Source: Pelecanus crispus (taxonomy: Eukaryota; Chordata; Aves; Pelecaniformes; Pelecanidae). From it: a stretch of DNA of 64,000 nucleotides. Position numbers and translations under genes: made by a program. Under the pieces are notes generated by a model. That model worked only from the letters and a program-made list of their open reading frames with translations, ran no database searches and was not told the origin of the DNA. Positions 51,201 through 62,605 of the stretch are shown here, piece after piece. Position 1 is the stretch's first letter. Each line of letters opens with the position of its first letter. The stretch is from positions 30,133,228-30,197,227 of the forward strand of contig NC_134676.1 in NCBI RefSeq assembly GCF_030463565.1, given 5' to 3'.

Positions 51201-54200
51201 ACACATGGCTTTACCCCTCCTGGTCACCTCTTTCTTCTGTCACAATTGGGCCACTTCCTTTAAAGACCTGAATTTTGTGAAACCAGTGGCTAAACTAACA
51301 GTTTTCCATGATCCCCTGGTCCCTGACGAACCTGCACTTCCACACGTGCTAAGTGGCAGCTCATGGTAGTGTGAATTTGCTCTACTTTATGCCTTCTCCA
51401 GTGAAGCAGCTTTTTTAAGGGAAGGGATCTGTTTGTGGTGCTCACCAGCTGCTTTTGCAGCTGAATTTTTACTGTATTTTGCAGCTTGAACCTTACTAAG
51501 CAGAATAGGGAGGTGTGAGCTGTATGTTGTAATACCCATCAGTCCCAGGTTAAGCAGCCAGGGGGCAACCTATGAGTGGTATTCAGAGCCCAGCATGGCT
51601 TTGGGGTAGCTTCACACCTAGGAAACCAACTCACTAAGAGATGTATGGCCTCCTGCTGCCCCTTCTGGGAGGTCCCAGGCACCCCTCAAGGCCACTCTGG
51701 GTCCCAGTCCATGTCATTTGACTCCTTATGGACTGTGTGGGGCCCACAGGTGCTTAACATCAGCTTCCTAGGCTCACTGCCCCAAGGTTATGGATGGAAA
51801 CACCTAGTGCTTAGATGTGTAAATCCTTTGTTGAATCTAGTCTGATACCTGTCAGACACTGATATTCTTCAGTGCTGCCCTATCTTGTCAAGACAGAGGG
51901 AAAAAGTGAGTTGATATCCCTTCTCAGAGAGCAGCAGCTATTATCTATGTATGCCCATTTCCCTCCTGTGTCAACGTCTGTATGTATGCATATGTATAGA
52001 TAAGGATCTATCATACATACCTCTGTATGTCCATCCTGGCTCAGCCTCAAGGGCTGCTGGAACATGTCTTCTAGAAAATGTGCAAGCTCACACAGTGGAG
52101 GATTAACGACTGGTAGGCATCCCCATGAAAGCAGCCTGCAGCCTGCCTGCAGTGCAAGCACGTGAACTGAGCACATGGAAAATGAACTTGTCACACTTAC
52201 AACCAGTTTCAGAGCAGTACAGGTATCACATGAGGTTGTGCCTTTACTGTGGGATGACAAGAGCAAAATTCATCTTCTTTGTAGGGGGCATTTGTTATAA
52301 AAGAACTAAAACCCATCGAAAGTACTAATACACAACATTCACCCTCATTTGACTAAGAAGGAAATACAGTACAGGAGACCTTACTGAGAACAAGATTGAC
52401 TGTAAACTTCTGCATCACAAAGATAAAAATTTTATAGCTCATTACAAAATATGCACCTGCAAGATTCAGGGGAACATCTATCTAGCGGAGTTTTTTCTTA
52501 CCATAGGGATCAGAAAATTAACTTGGCATTCAGTTAAGTGTCAGTCTTAGTTCAAATTCCAAGGTAATATTTTTAAATTTTTATTCCAAAAGAAATAGCA
52601 TAGACCCCACTGCCACATAGTGCCAAACTCCTCAGACAAATAAACAGGTTCAGCTCCTCTGTGTATCTACACTCTGCTAAAATGCTGAACAATGCAGTGG
52701 TCTTACCTGCAGCATTAACTCAACATGATGTTTTACTGGATTGTTCCCCCTCAACCTCTTCTGTGAAGGGTGCAGTAAAAGCAGCCACCCTGAGAAATAA
52801 TACCGCATTGCCTGCACCCACACCGGACTTGTGTGCAGCAGTTCAGCTGCAGGGGAAGCACCCCACGCTGTCAGTGCAGCAGTGGTCTGAGCCTCTGCAA
52901 ACTACTTCACAGTGAGGTGGAGGATAATCAGTTTGCACTCTCCCAGGCAAAAATGGTGGTACCCCAGGAATGTGTTAAACTTACCAAACTCCAGCCCAGG
53001 GTGAGAGCTGCAGCCTTTCTGCCATATGGTGACAGGGGCCAGATCCAGCCTGGAAGTGCCTATCCAGTGTAGGCATCAGTCAAACTATTATTTTGCAACA
53101 GGAGAAGAAGCAGGGCTCAAGACTCAGTGACAGGTTTTTTAGCTCTAGTTCTGCATGATGGGAAGTCAGCATGGTTCTTTGCATGGCCGATGCAGATTTT
53201 TAAGGGCAGGTGAAACCCTGTCGAGCAGGCCAGCAATTTTGAAGCAGGAGCAGAGGTCCTGACTAACACTGTTACACAGTCCTGGATCTGTGACAGATGG
53301 ATGAGAAAAAGCGCACTCCTGGAGAGGCAATGTGAGCTTGTTTTGACCTTTCAGGGACATGCAGGTGAGAGGCATGCAGCACTGAGAATCAGGTTACTAC
53401 CGCTATCCAAAATTTGCTAACCACCTTCCCAGCTGAACTGCATGACTGGAAACCTGTAGCCGTGGTACTGAACAAGCCACAAGCTCCCAAGGGGAAGATT
53501 TGCTGAGCAATTTTCATTTCTATTCATCCATGAGCAGGGAGGACAATATATTTCGCAAAACTATTAGCAGGTTTTCTGTGAGTAAGTAGCCCAAACCATA
53601 GAGATAAGCATGTAATTATTACCTGCTTCCCCAGCTACATCATATGAAAATATAAGGAGGAGAGATTCTCCATTTTACAGGCCACAATCAAGGGTTAAAG
53701 GCATCCAAGTGGAACGTGTACAACAGTTTTGTGCATCCAAGGCATGTGGAGATTTGGTGTATTTAAATATGTCTGTGAATTACTGTTGTTTATAATGATC
53801 CTAAGATATCAGTCTGTCATGTCCTTATGCCAGATAGTCACAAGAATACTGACACCCTAATAAGTTACCGGTAAGATGATTTCCTTCTTGTCATAGTTGA
53901 GCCTACTTTTTGAATGGTCCCTCTTCTGATTTTCTCACTGTGTGTAATGGACATTTTACAACAAACCTAGGCAAGGTCTGGTTAATTACTCCATTGCTGA
54001 AAATATTCAGAAACGTTTTTAGTAATGTTTCAAATAAGGTAGCATTAATAGACAAGTCAAATTCTGATTATAGAGTTTGCTATGCCCTGTCAAGAACTAG
54101 TGTGTATACTCTCCAAGAGAAAATCCATAGGTTAATTCTAAAAATTATTTTTTGCATTGGACATAGCAATATTTAGGCCTAAAATCTGTTGGTAGCAAGA

Positions 54201-54918
54201 ATCTCTGAATTTCAGATGTCTAAATATGTTTGGAAAAGTGAGTACAGGTGTTCCTGCATAGCTTGGAACACTGACCCTTTTGAAAATCAGTCAATAAAAA
54301 TTGCTGGAAGAGAGAAGAGACTAACTAAAAGAATCAAAGTACAATTGAAGCTGCAGACAAAGAAGGAGGTTTCTTGTATGCCTATGTCCTTTTTCAACAT
54401 TACACAATTTTGATTTCTTTCATTTTATATACTAAATTCACTGATTATATCACATTGCAAGCTAGAAATATATCCATTTTCAAAGGACTAGTAAAAATAT
54501 CAAGGCAGTTGATAACGTGTTAAAGACAGAAGGAGACCAAAATCCAATAAAGGATGAAAATGTGTGATTAAGAAAGAAGTATATTTTTCCTTCAAACTTT
54601 TAACAGGGAGTTATGAACAGTGTTTTTGTTGTTTGCTGCTTTTTTTTTAAGACAAACAAATACAGGTCTCATACATAAACCAACAAAGTGTGTAAACCAT
54701 TGCAAATTGTGACAAGCAATTAATGCAGCAGTTCAGTACAAACTGCAGAGATTACAGTGGCAAAGCAATGGTGCAGGAAGTTTCTGTTTCCTTCCTTAAA
54801 GCTAGTTGAAGATTACAAATTAATCTCAAAAGAGATTATGAGTATCTCAAAGAGTTAATGAGTATCTTAAAACTGACTGTTTCTCTTAATTGTTCAAAGG
54901 CCAGTTGGTCCTGAAGTG
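45291..54918. other. Non-coding stretch upstream of TMEM252
   Basis: Roughly 9.6 kb without a recognisable gene. 45390-46160 has medium open frames on both strands with no domain I can name. Most of 46700-50000 is AT-rich and frame-poor. A T-run lies at 46472-46491 and a short GATATCAAAA duplication near 50720-50737. Distal enhancers of TMEM252 could lie here but none can be picked out by sequence reading. Confidence 0.5.
46472..46491. repeat. Poly-T run (20 T)
   Basis: The longest mononucleotide run in the window. Read on the minus strand it could be a poly-A tail of a retrocopy lying to its right (46492 onwards), but no gene was recognised there and no target duplication was found by eye. 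Confidence 0.92.
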
Positions 54919-54925
54919 TATAAAA
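54919..54925 (+). promoter_or_regulatory. TMEM252: TATA box of TMEM252
   Basis: TATAAAA lies 94 bases before the proposed start codon. Transcription starting about 30 bases downstream (near 54950) would give a leader of about 60 bases. It would exclude the two ATGs at 54935 and 54941 and make the ATG at 55013 the first one in the mRNA. Inferred from position only. Confidence 0.55.
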
Positions 54926-55012
54926 TACCAGTGCATGAAGATGAGAAGCACAGCTGAGACAGTCAGAAAACAAACAGCAGACAGGAACCAAGTGCTGTGC
55001 CTGCTAGGAAAA

Positions 55013-55290
55013 ATGCCAAAAGCTCTTTTTACCTTCTTTCGTCTTTTTGTGCTCTTACTCAGTTTCTCCATTATTTGTCTGGGAGTCCTTTGCGTTTCCA
55101 CAAGTTTCTCCACATGCAGATGTGGAAATAATGAGCTGGCGTTTTATTGCCTGCTAGCGTTGGGGTTCATTGTCCTTGTGACTGGCCTTTTCTGGAGCAC
55201 TTTCCATGAAGTCCGCAAATACAGAGGCCTCAGCAGCATCTTCATTCAAAATCCCAGCCGCAGAGAGCTGTGTATCAGCACCATAGACAG
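55013..55290 (+). other. TMEM252: TMEM252 coding exon 1
   Basis: Codes residues 1-92 and the first two bases of codon 93. The donor is CAG|GTATGT at 55290/55291, close to consensus. It holds both membrane helices. The open frame continues upstream to 54890, but that part lies before the probable transcription start. Confidence 0.88.
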
Positions 55291-56757
55291 GTATGTGTTG
55301 CACTACTGCTGATGATGAATTGGGAGGGAAGGGTGCTGTTTTGTAAACATACAATGAGAAGAAAGAAACAATACAAGGTGTTTTCAAAATAATAAAAAAA
55401 ATGTAGCCTTTTTATTATATTTCTATGGAGAGAACAGTAGTCTGAAATTTTATTTGCTAGAGCAGGCAGCAATGTGCAAACAGTAAGTTGTGCTAACAGT
55501 ACATAAGGTAAGGTATACTACAGGAAAGATAGGAGGTTGCACAGAGTGGTCCAAAGCCATGCATGGAGGGAACAGGTGCAGCTACGCCGACTTCATGGAG
55601 CTCTTGCAGGAGCATCATTAGCTCCATCTCAACAGACAATACCAGGTGGGCTGCTGTGAGATACATGCTGCTGTGGGATATGTACTTACATTACTTATTA
55701 CCAATGAGGTATGCAGGGAGCTTCAGCTCTCTGTATGGTCCCTGCTAAAGTTTTCTTGTGTGATCGTCCTCGCTATTCCTGAGCCAAGTCTCATGCTTTG
55801 AGAGAGAGTTTCTTAAACTGATTGGCGCTAGGCCTGACAAAAGTCTTTAACAGGGTCACTGGATACAAATTACTTTCCCCAGACTGTTGTGGAAACAGCA
55901 CCAGAAACACCAACAATGGGTGCTCTAAAAGCACTATAAAAACAACATTCAGCAAATTTTGGTTACATAAGCAGAAACATGCAAAATGTATTTTAAAACT
56001 GTGGAAAACAATTATTAGTTTAATAATAAATAACTCACTAATTTAACCTACTTTGGACAGTTATGCCATTCGTCTTCCAAATTAAACTTTTGTCAAGCAC
56101 TTGCTGAAATACTCATAAGCATGAGTGTTTGTATGGCATGGGTGGGAACTCTCACAGGGAAGGCTCAGTCTTTTGAGAATGCTGTATTTTAATAAAACAT
56201 TTTACAGAAAGACACAGGTAATGATCCAAGCTATATCAGCTGTTTTATGTTAATATATTCCATTCATCTAAACCTACTTAGGTTTCCATTTACAGTTTAA
56301 GCCTCATCTAAACTTTGGAAACCTAACAGACAAAGCAAGCTCTCTGAGATAAATCACATTTCTCCATGATGTGTTTCTTTTTGGTTTGCTTTTTTTCAGG
56401 CCTGACTTCTATCCCCCCTCCTATGAAGACAGCACAGATCCTGAAAAACAGACTTTCCCACTGCCAGTTGCCTCCACATTAAAACAGCAAGAAGTCATCA
56501 ATATCCCTCCGCCTCTGTATACCAAAAGCAGCACAGAGTTCATCAGTGAAACTAATGAGCAGGAACAGCCACCACCATATGAATTACCTATGCAGCAGCT
56601 ACGGCAGGAGCAAACAGCTGACCAAGACTCAAACGCCAGGAGGGAGTCAAATTCTCATCCATCCATACAAGAAAACAGTTACCAACAGGATACAGACTGC
56701 CAGGGGACCTCAGAAAGAGCAATGCCTGTCAGAATATCTGAGACAGGCAGTGGGTAA
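55013..56757 (+). CDS. TMEM252: Transmembrane protein 252 (two exons)
   Basis: Spliced coding sequence join(55013..55290, 56400..56757), 211 residues; human TMEM252 is about 170. Two hydrophobic helices are seen at about residues 9-28 and 43-62, separated by a short loop with CRC (35-37), followed by a basic stretch and a long hydrophilic tail. The match to TMEM252 rests on the loop-helix pattern (ALGFIVLVTGLFWS) and above all on IDRPDFYPPSYEDS across the exon junction. The tail carries three PPxY motifs, PPSY (98-101), PPLY (130-133) and PPPY (150-153), which typically bind WW domains such as those of NEDD4-family ubiquitin ligases. The exact cellular role of TMEM252 is poorly known; a membrane adaptor role is inference. 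Start chosen because it is the first ATG after the TATA box, has A at -3 and precedes the first helix directly. No frame damage. Confidence 0.9.
55291..56399 (+). other. TMEM252: TMEM252 intron
   Basis: 1109 bases, phase 2, GT...AG ends. The 3' end has a long pyrimidine tract (TTTTGGTTTGCTTTTTTTCAG). No repeat or other gene recognised inside. Confidence 0.87.
56400..56757 (+). other. TMEM252: TMEM252 coding exon 2
   Basis: Begins with the last base of the split Arg codon (AG|G) and codes the whole proline-rich cytoplasmic tail, ending in SETGSG and a TAA stop. All three PPxY motifs are in or at the start of this exon. The tail is longer than in human, with a Gln/Ser/Asn-rich end (about residues 154-193). 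Confidence 0.88.
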
Positions 56758-57230
56758 AATCTTGCATCTGTGGAGTGGGGAAAACTGGAAGAAGACATGT
56801 GTCAGTGATCCCTAATAGTACACCACTTAGGGTGAAACTGCACAGGAAAAGCATTGACCATTTGTATGTCTGAGTGGAGTTGGAGGGGATATATATATAA
56901 AGGTGCTCAGTATTTCAAAGCAGAATGCATCTCCATAGAGATAGGTTGTATCTTATAAAAGTCAATATCACTGGCAATAGGAGTTTCTTATGCTGCAAGA
57001 TAAAGAGGCATCATGCTGTTATCAATCTTAAATGTCTTGTGCCTCATAAGGAGTTTTGGCTGAAATTCCTCATTTGTGGTTTTGTAACATTAGCTGATTT
57101 GGGAAACTCAGCTTTTGTTTGGAATTCGTAAATTATTTGTTGTATCTGATTATTTTTGTATCATATGCCTTTCAAGTTACTTGTTTTATTTTGGGGTACT
57201 AATAGCTGGTATTTTACTATTGAATTTGTG

Positions 57231-57236
57231 AATAAA
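57231..57236 (+). terminator. TMEM252: Polyadenylation signal of TMEM252
   Basis: AATAAA 474 bases after the stop codon, followed by T/GT-rich sequence (TTTTGTATTT, then GTATTTGTTT) suited to cleavage around 57250-57260. It gives a 3' UTR of about 0.5 kb. Confidence 0.7.
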
Positions 57237-57261
57237 TTTTGTATTTAAAACAAATGCCAAG

Positions 57262-58752
57262 TATTTGTTTATATGATACAAGATGTCCATGATTCAGGAT
57301 AAGTACACAGTACAATACACACAATACACTCCCCAGCTGCTAAACAGACAACCCTGGTTATGCACACAGCTCCTCAAAGGGAACTAGCAATTGCAGGAGG
57401 AAAAACCTTCTCTGACTTACTCCTCTGAGCTGTCTCTAAAAGCAGTTACTTCCACTGCAGCTTACTCAAGACTGTGGGAACTAAAAAAGGGGTCCTGTAT
57501 CCTGTTTCTGACAAGTGGCCTTGTGGTAGGGAACAAGTACCAGAAAGAAGACAGGCTTGGACTCATCCTTCCTCTGTTAGATGTTTCCTTCCTCCCACAA
57601 AATCAATGAGGCAAATTTGCATCCAGGACACTATCATCTATAATTCCAGATGACAAGAAAAATTTCATGGAGGTTGACTCAGATTTAGACCTGCATGGCT
57701 GACTATAGTTGGAGTTTTGCTTTTTGTTGCAGAACCAGTGAGACAGAAAAGTTGTCACACTTTCCATACGCCCACATACCCTAAGAGAACAACTTCGGCA
57801 TTATGGCTGCATATACACTAGAAATGCAAGCCATGGTGGTGATGGTAACAATGGCTAAGGCCAGGGAAGGGAAAATCACGTCAGTTCTTTCTTCCAAAGA
57901 ATTTCATCTTTTATGGGAAGGACCTGTAAACCTTCAGTTGATGTAAGGAAGAAGAAAAGCAGGATAAAATTGGGGTGAAAAAATTACAGAAAAAGGAAAA
58001 TCAATTCAAGACAAGTTGAGGAAAAGAAATATATTAAAACAATCACTGGCTAAAAAAAGGTTCCCTGAGAAAGATAGAAGCTGATAGAGGATGCCATCAG
58101 CATATAAAGATTTTTCAAAGTGACTGAGAAGTGGAACAGCACAGAGGAGAACAGTAAAAGCCAGAGGAACACTACATTATTTCCAAAACAACTGAAGCAA
58201 GGATCTCCTGTGTCAAGTGTCCTTGTTACAGTCTTATCTCCTAGCACTACCATATCCACACCCTGAAATCCCTTGCTTCTTTACTCCATGGCCCCAGATC
58301 CCGAAGGCTGCAGGCACTGCACAAGTATTGGTGCAGGGATCAATTACAGCAGATGAGACTGGTTAGCCAGGAGATCTTCCATGGCAAAATGCTTGTCCTG
58401 TGCAAGTTCAACCTTATTTTTTTTGCTGTGGGAATCTAACTTTTCCACCAGCTAATTTTCAAAGCAAGTCCACATGAATGGGAAATAATTGAGACTACAG
58501 GTAGCTCTGAGAGCAAGCACTGCCAGAACTTTACAGTGATCCCATGCTTTTGTTTAATGACTCACTGACTTTCAGTATGGAGGAAGCATTTTGCATATAT
58601 GGAAATTGTTTTTTTCTTGCTGGATCATATGTCTGATTAGGAAGCTGAAAGACACTTTCTGCTCTAATATACCCCACTGCATAGACCTAAATTCAGAGGT
58701 ATAGGATGCAAGGTATGGGATGATTTCTTTCATGTAAAAACACGTAAGTCAT
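57262..58752. other. Non-coding stretch between TMEM252 and solo LTR
   Basis: No gene or repeat recognised; short open frames only. Confidence 0.5.
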
Positions 58753-59343
58753 TGTCCTGGTTTCAGCTGGGATAGAGTTAATTTTCTTCGTAGTAGCTGG
58801 CATAGTGCTGTGTTTGGGATTTAGAATAAGAATGTTGATAACACACTGATGTTTTAGTTGTTGCTAAGTACTGCTTATGCTAGTCAAGGGCTTTTCAGCT
58901 TCCCATGCTCTGCCAGGTGCACAAGAAACTGGGAGGGGGCACAGCCAAGATAGCTGATCCAAACTGACCAAAGAGGTATACCATACTGTATGACATCATG
59001 CTCAGTATATAAACTGGGGGGAGTTGTCTGGGGGGCAGCAATTGCTGCTTGGGGACTGGCTCAACATCAGTCAGTGGGTGGTGAGCAGTTGCATCACTTG
59101 TTTTTCCTGTGGTTTTTTCCTCTTCTTGTTGTTTTCCTTTTCACCATTTTTTAATTATTATTATTATAATTGTTGTTTTTTTGTTTTATTTTTATTTTAT
59201 TTCAATTATTAAACTGTTCTTATCTCAATCCACGAGTTTTCTTACTTCTACCCTTCTGATTCTCTCCCCCATCCCACCAGTGGGGGGAGGGTAAGCGAGC
59301 AGCTGCATGGTACTTAGTTGCCCGCTGGGGTTAAACCATGACA
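58753..59343 (+). mobile_element. Solo LTR, avian ERVL-type, with 5-bp target duplication
   Basis: Starts TGTCCTGGTTTCAGCTGG and ends ...AAACCATGACA. It is flanked by the perfect 5-bp duplication GTCAT (58748-58752 and 59344-59348). It contains a TATATAAA promoter box (59006-59013) and an ATTAAA polyadenylation-type signal (59208-59213), the expected order for U3-R-U5. Same family as the LTR at 6234-6786 but in opposite orientation and with a different target duplication, so it is an independent insertion. No gag, pol or env sequence adjoins it. It lies about 1.5 kb past the TMEM252 polyadenylation signal, in the same orientation. Confidence 0.92.
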
Positions 59344-59348
59344 GTCAT

Positions 59349-60129
59349 ATAAACCCTCTGCATAAATATGGCCTCCTTCTCTAGTCCCTTTAGTACAGGG
59401 AGGGTACAGCACCTAGCGATTTCTTATGTGCTTTCTCGCATTTACTTAAGGTGAATAGAAAGTTGCTCTTTGATCAGTTTGCTATAGGAAATGAGATTCA
59501 GATTCTTTCCACATATTTTATGGACAATCAGGTAGAGCTAAACCTCTCTTCCTTTCCCCCAATGCCAGGGTAGTCCTGCAGTGCCCATTTTTATCTCCAG
59601 CCTTCTGCAGATGTTTTCAGGTCTCAGTGGATCAAGAAATGTGAAACTGAAGATAACTGCGTCTTCAACCTGCAGTACGGAAGAAAGTATTTGAGACATG
59701 AAGGTTATTGAGATAAGGAGAAACTTAAGGTTAGTACCTAATATTTTATTTCAAACAATCTGTTTTTCAGTTTGTCTTTTCAGCTAATGAACTATTTGGC
59801 TGTGAACTTAATGGACAATGGTGTGGGCAATTAGCTGAAAAATGTCAACAATCTTAAAGCAGCAAAAGCTTTTAAACTGTTTGCTTTTCATCAAACTTAC
59901 TAGCATGAAGTCATCTTTGCCAAGAATAGCAGCTGGAAGTTTTAGATTAAAAGGAATTTTCTTTGGACTAAAGGATATGAACTGGTAAAACTAAGCCTTC
60001 AGAACAGAACAGGTTCTTTCAGTGTATTGGCAACAACTTCCTGACACAGGTGACTCAGGGGCCAACAAGAATGTGCATGACTGTCCTGATACTTAAAACA
60101 GCAGAAAAAATGGGTTGGCATGTGAAGGC
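59349..60129. other. Non-coding stretch
   Basis: No feature recognised between the LTR and the CR1 cluster. Confidence 0.5.
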
Positions 60130-60705
60130 CTTTGCTGCAGTGACTGTGAGATGGTGGAGTTCAGGGTCTTGAGAGGAGGGAGAAGGGCAAAAAGTGGGAC
60201 CAAAGTTTGCAGAGCAGTCTTTAACCTCTTCAGGGATCTACTTAGATGAACCCCATGGGTTATGGCCCTGGAGAAAAGGCGAGTCCAGGACAGCTGTTTA
60301 ATTTTCAAGGATCGCCTCCTTCGAGCTCATGAATGGTTCATCCTGGCATACAGAAATCAAACAAAGGCAGCAGAAGGCCTTCACGGATGACCAGGGAGCT
60401 CCTGACTAAACTCAGATATGAACAGGATGTGTATGGTAAGTGGCAGCAGGGACAGGTGACCCAGGATGAATATATACTGTCCAATCATGCAGGGATGAGA
60501 TCTGAAAAGCCAAAGCCCACCTGGAATTGAATCTGGTGAAGAAGATGAAGGGCAACAAGAAAAGTTTTTACAGGCATTTGTTCAAAAAACGGGTGGATGT
60601 GGCACTTTGGGACATGGTTTAGTGGGCATGGTGGTGTTGGGTTGATGGTTGGACTGATGATCTTAGAGATCTTTTCTAACCTTATCTTAATGAGTCCTAG
60701 TTTTA
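60130..60705 (+). mobile_element. Internally deleted CR1 LINE (linker joined to 3' end)
   Basis: 60150-60580 reads as the CR1 ORF2 region between endonuclease and reverse transcriptase, across frame changes: FNLFRDLL, then RRVQDSCLIFKDRLLRAHEW, then RRPSRMTRELLTKLR and VKKMKGNKKSFYRH. The next codons are FKKRVDVALWDMV and a stop, the extreme C-terminus of ORF2, followed by a CR1 tail. The whole reverse transcriptase is therefore missing, joined within a few bases near 60580-60590. Same subfamily as the 25 and 41 kb copies by its C-terminus. Confidence 0.82.
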
Positions 60706-60769
60706 CTTCCATTAAAAAATAATCCAGTCACCAAGCCAGGAAACATTAAATTATTACTCTATCCTTAAC

Positions 60770-60860
60770 TGGTTTAGTAGTGGACTTGGTAGTGTTAGGT
60801 TAATGGTTGGATTGGATGATCTTAAAGGTCTTTTCCAACCTAAATGATTCTATGATTCTA
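60770..60860 (+). mobile_element. CR1 3' tail fragment
   Basis: About 90 bases of CR1 3' untranslated region (GGTTTAGTAGTGGACTTGG, then GGTCTTTTCCAACC) ending in two ATTCTATG-type units. It corresponds to the tail of the 25 kb copy. A separate short insertion, or the tail of a nested element, between the two larger CR1 pieces. Confidence 0.88.
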
Positions 60861-62605
60861 GGCACATTAGGTGAAAGAGGACATAGAAAAGGCTGAGGTG
60901 CTCAATGCTTTCTTTGCCTCCATCTTTACTGGTAAAATCAGCCTTCAGGAATCCCCTGCCCTTGAGACCAGAGGAAAAGTCTGGAGCAAGGAAGACTTAC
61001 CCTGGGTGGAGCAGGATCAGGTTAGGGAGCACTTAAACAAACCGGACATATGCAAGTCCATGGGATGACTTGGAATGCATGCACGGTGCAGAAGAAGCTG
61101 GGCCATGCCATTGCAAGGCCACCCTCCATTATCTTTGAAAGACTGTGGTGACCGGGAGAGTTCCTGAGGACTGGAAAAGAGCAAATGTCACTCCTGTCTT
61201 TAAGAGAAGAAGGAGGATCTGGGGAGTTACAGGCTGGTCAGCCTCACCCAGTTCCCTGGAGAGGTGATAGAGCAACTAACCCTAGAAACCCTTGCCAAAC
61301 CCATGAAAGATGAGAAGGCTGCTGGGAGTAGTCAGCATGGATTTATGAAAGGCAAGTGATACTTTACCAACTTGATGGCCTTCTACAATGAGATGACTGG
61401 CTTGGAGGATGAGGGGAGACCAGTGGATATTGTTTGCCTCAATTTTAGTGTTTCAACACCATCTCCCGTAACATCTTCATAGACAAGCTGACAAAATATG
61501 GTCTAGATAAGTGGACAGTGAAGTGGATTGAAAAGTGGCTGAACAGCTGGGCCCAGAGGGTTGTGATCGCTGCCACAAAGTCCATCTGGAGGCCAGTCAC
61601 CAGCAGTGTGCCTCAGGGGTCAATATTGGAGCCAATACTGTTTAACATCATCTTTAACGATCTGGATGATGGGACAGAGTGCACCGTCAGCAGTTTTGCA
61701 GATGATACAACACTAGAAGGAGCAGCTGACACACCAGAGGTATTTTCTGCCATTCAGAGGGACCTGGATGGGCTGGAGAAATGGGCCGACAGGAACCTCA
61801 TGAAGTTCAGCAAAGGAAAATGCAAAGTCCTGCCCTTGGGGAGGAATAAACCCAGGCACCAATACTTGCTGGGACCAGTGGGCTGTAAAGCAGCTCCACA
61901 GAGAAGGACCTAGGGGTTACACGCTGGACAACAAGTTGACCACCCACCAGCAACTCACCTTCACAGCAAAGACAGCCAATGATGTACATCCTGGGCTGCG
62001 TTAGGAAAAGCATGACCAGCAAGGTGGAGGGAGGTGATCCTGTCCCTCTGCTCAGCACTAAGATGTATCTGGAGTACTGGGTCCAGGTCTCAGCTCCCCA
62101 GTGCGAAAGAGACATGGACATACTGCAGTACTTCCAGCAAAGGGTCACAAAGATCACAGGACTGGAGCATTTGTTGTATGACGAGAGGCTGAGAGAAATG
62201 GGAGTGTTTAGCCTGGAGAAGAGAAGGCTCAGGAGGGATCTTACTGATTTCTATAAATACCTGATGGGAGAGTAAAAAGAGGATGGAGCCAGGCTCTTCT
62301 CAGCGGTGTCCAGTGACAGGAAAAGAGGCAATGGGCACAAACTGAAACAGATGAAATTCCATCTGAACAGTTAAGAAAGTTGGGTTTTTTTTTTAATATG
62401 GGAGTGGTCAAACACTGGAACAGTTTGCCCAAGAGTTTGTGGAGTCTCCACCCTTGGAGATAATCAAAACCTAATTGGACATGGTCCTGGGCAACCTCCT
62501 CTGCCTGACCCTGCTCCGAGCTGGGGGATGGACTGGGTGACTCTAGTCCTGATAGACTAGATGGTCCCTTCCAACCTCAAGGATTCTGTGATCCCATGGT
62601 TCCAG
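60861..62605 (+). mobile_element. CR1 LINE of a second subfamily, degraded reverse transcriptase
   Basis: ORF2 pieces in order: AEVLNAFFASIFTG (from about 60894), linker up to KSMG (stop at 61066), degraded fingers with HGFMKG-like sequence (about 61340), RT core 61518-61910 with SSVPQGS and SFADDTTLEG (catalytic FADD box), and C-terminal domain 61979-62272 with HLLYDERLREMGVFSLEKRR. The 3' tail ends near GGATTCTGTGATCCC (62581-62595). It differs from the 25/41 kb subfamily both in protein (an extra acidic linker with KEDLPWVEQDQVREHL) and in tail. Many frame breaks; not functional. Confidence 0.9.

Noticed and set aside
6234..59343. The two LTRs as the ends of one provirus
   Set aside because: They are in opposite orientation, 52 kb apart, and each has its own different 5-bp target duplication.
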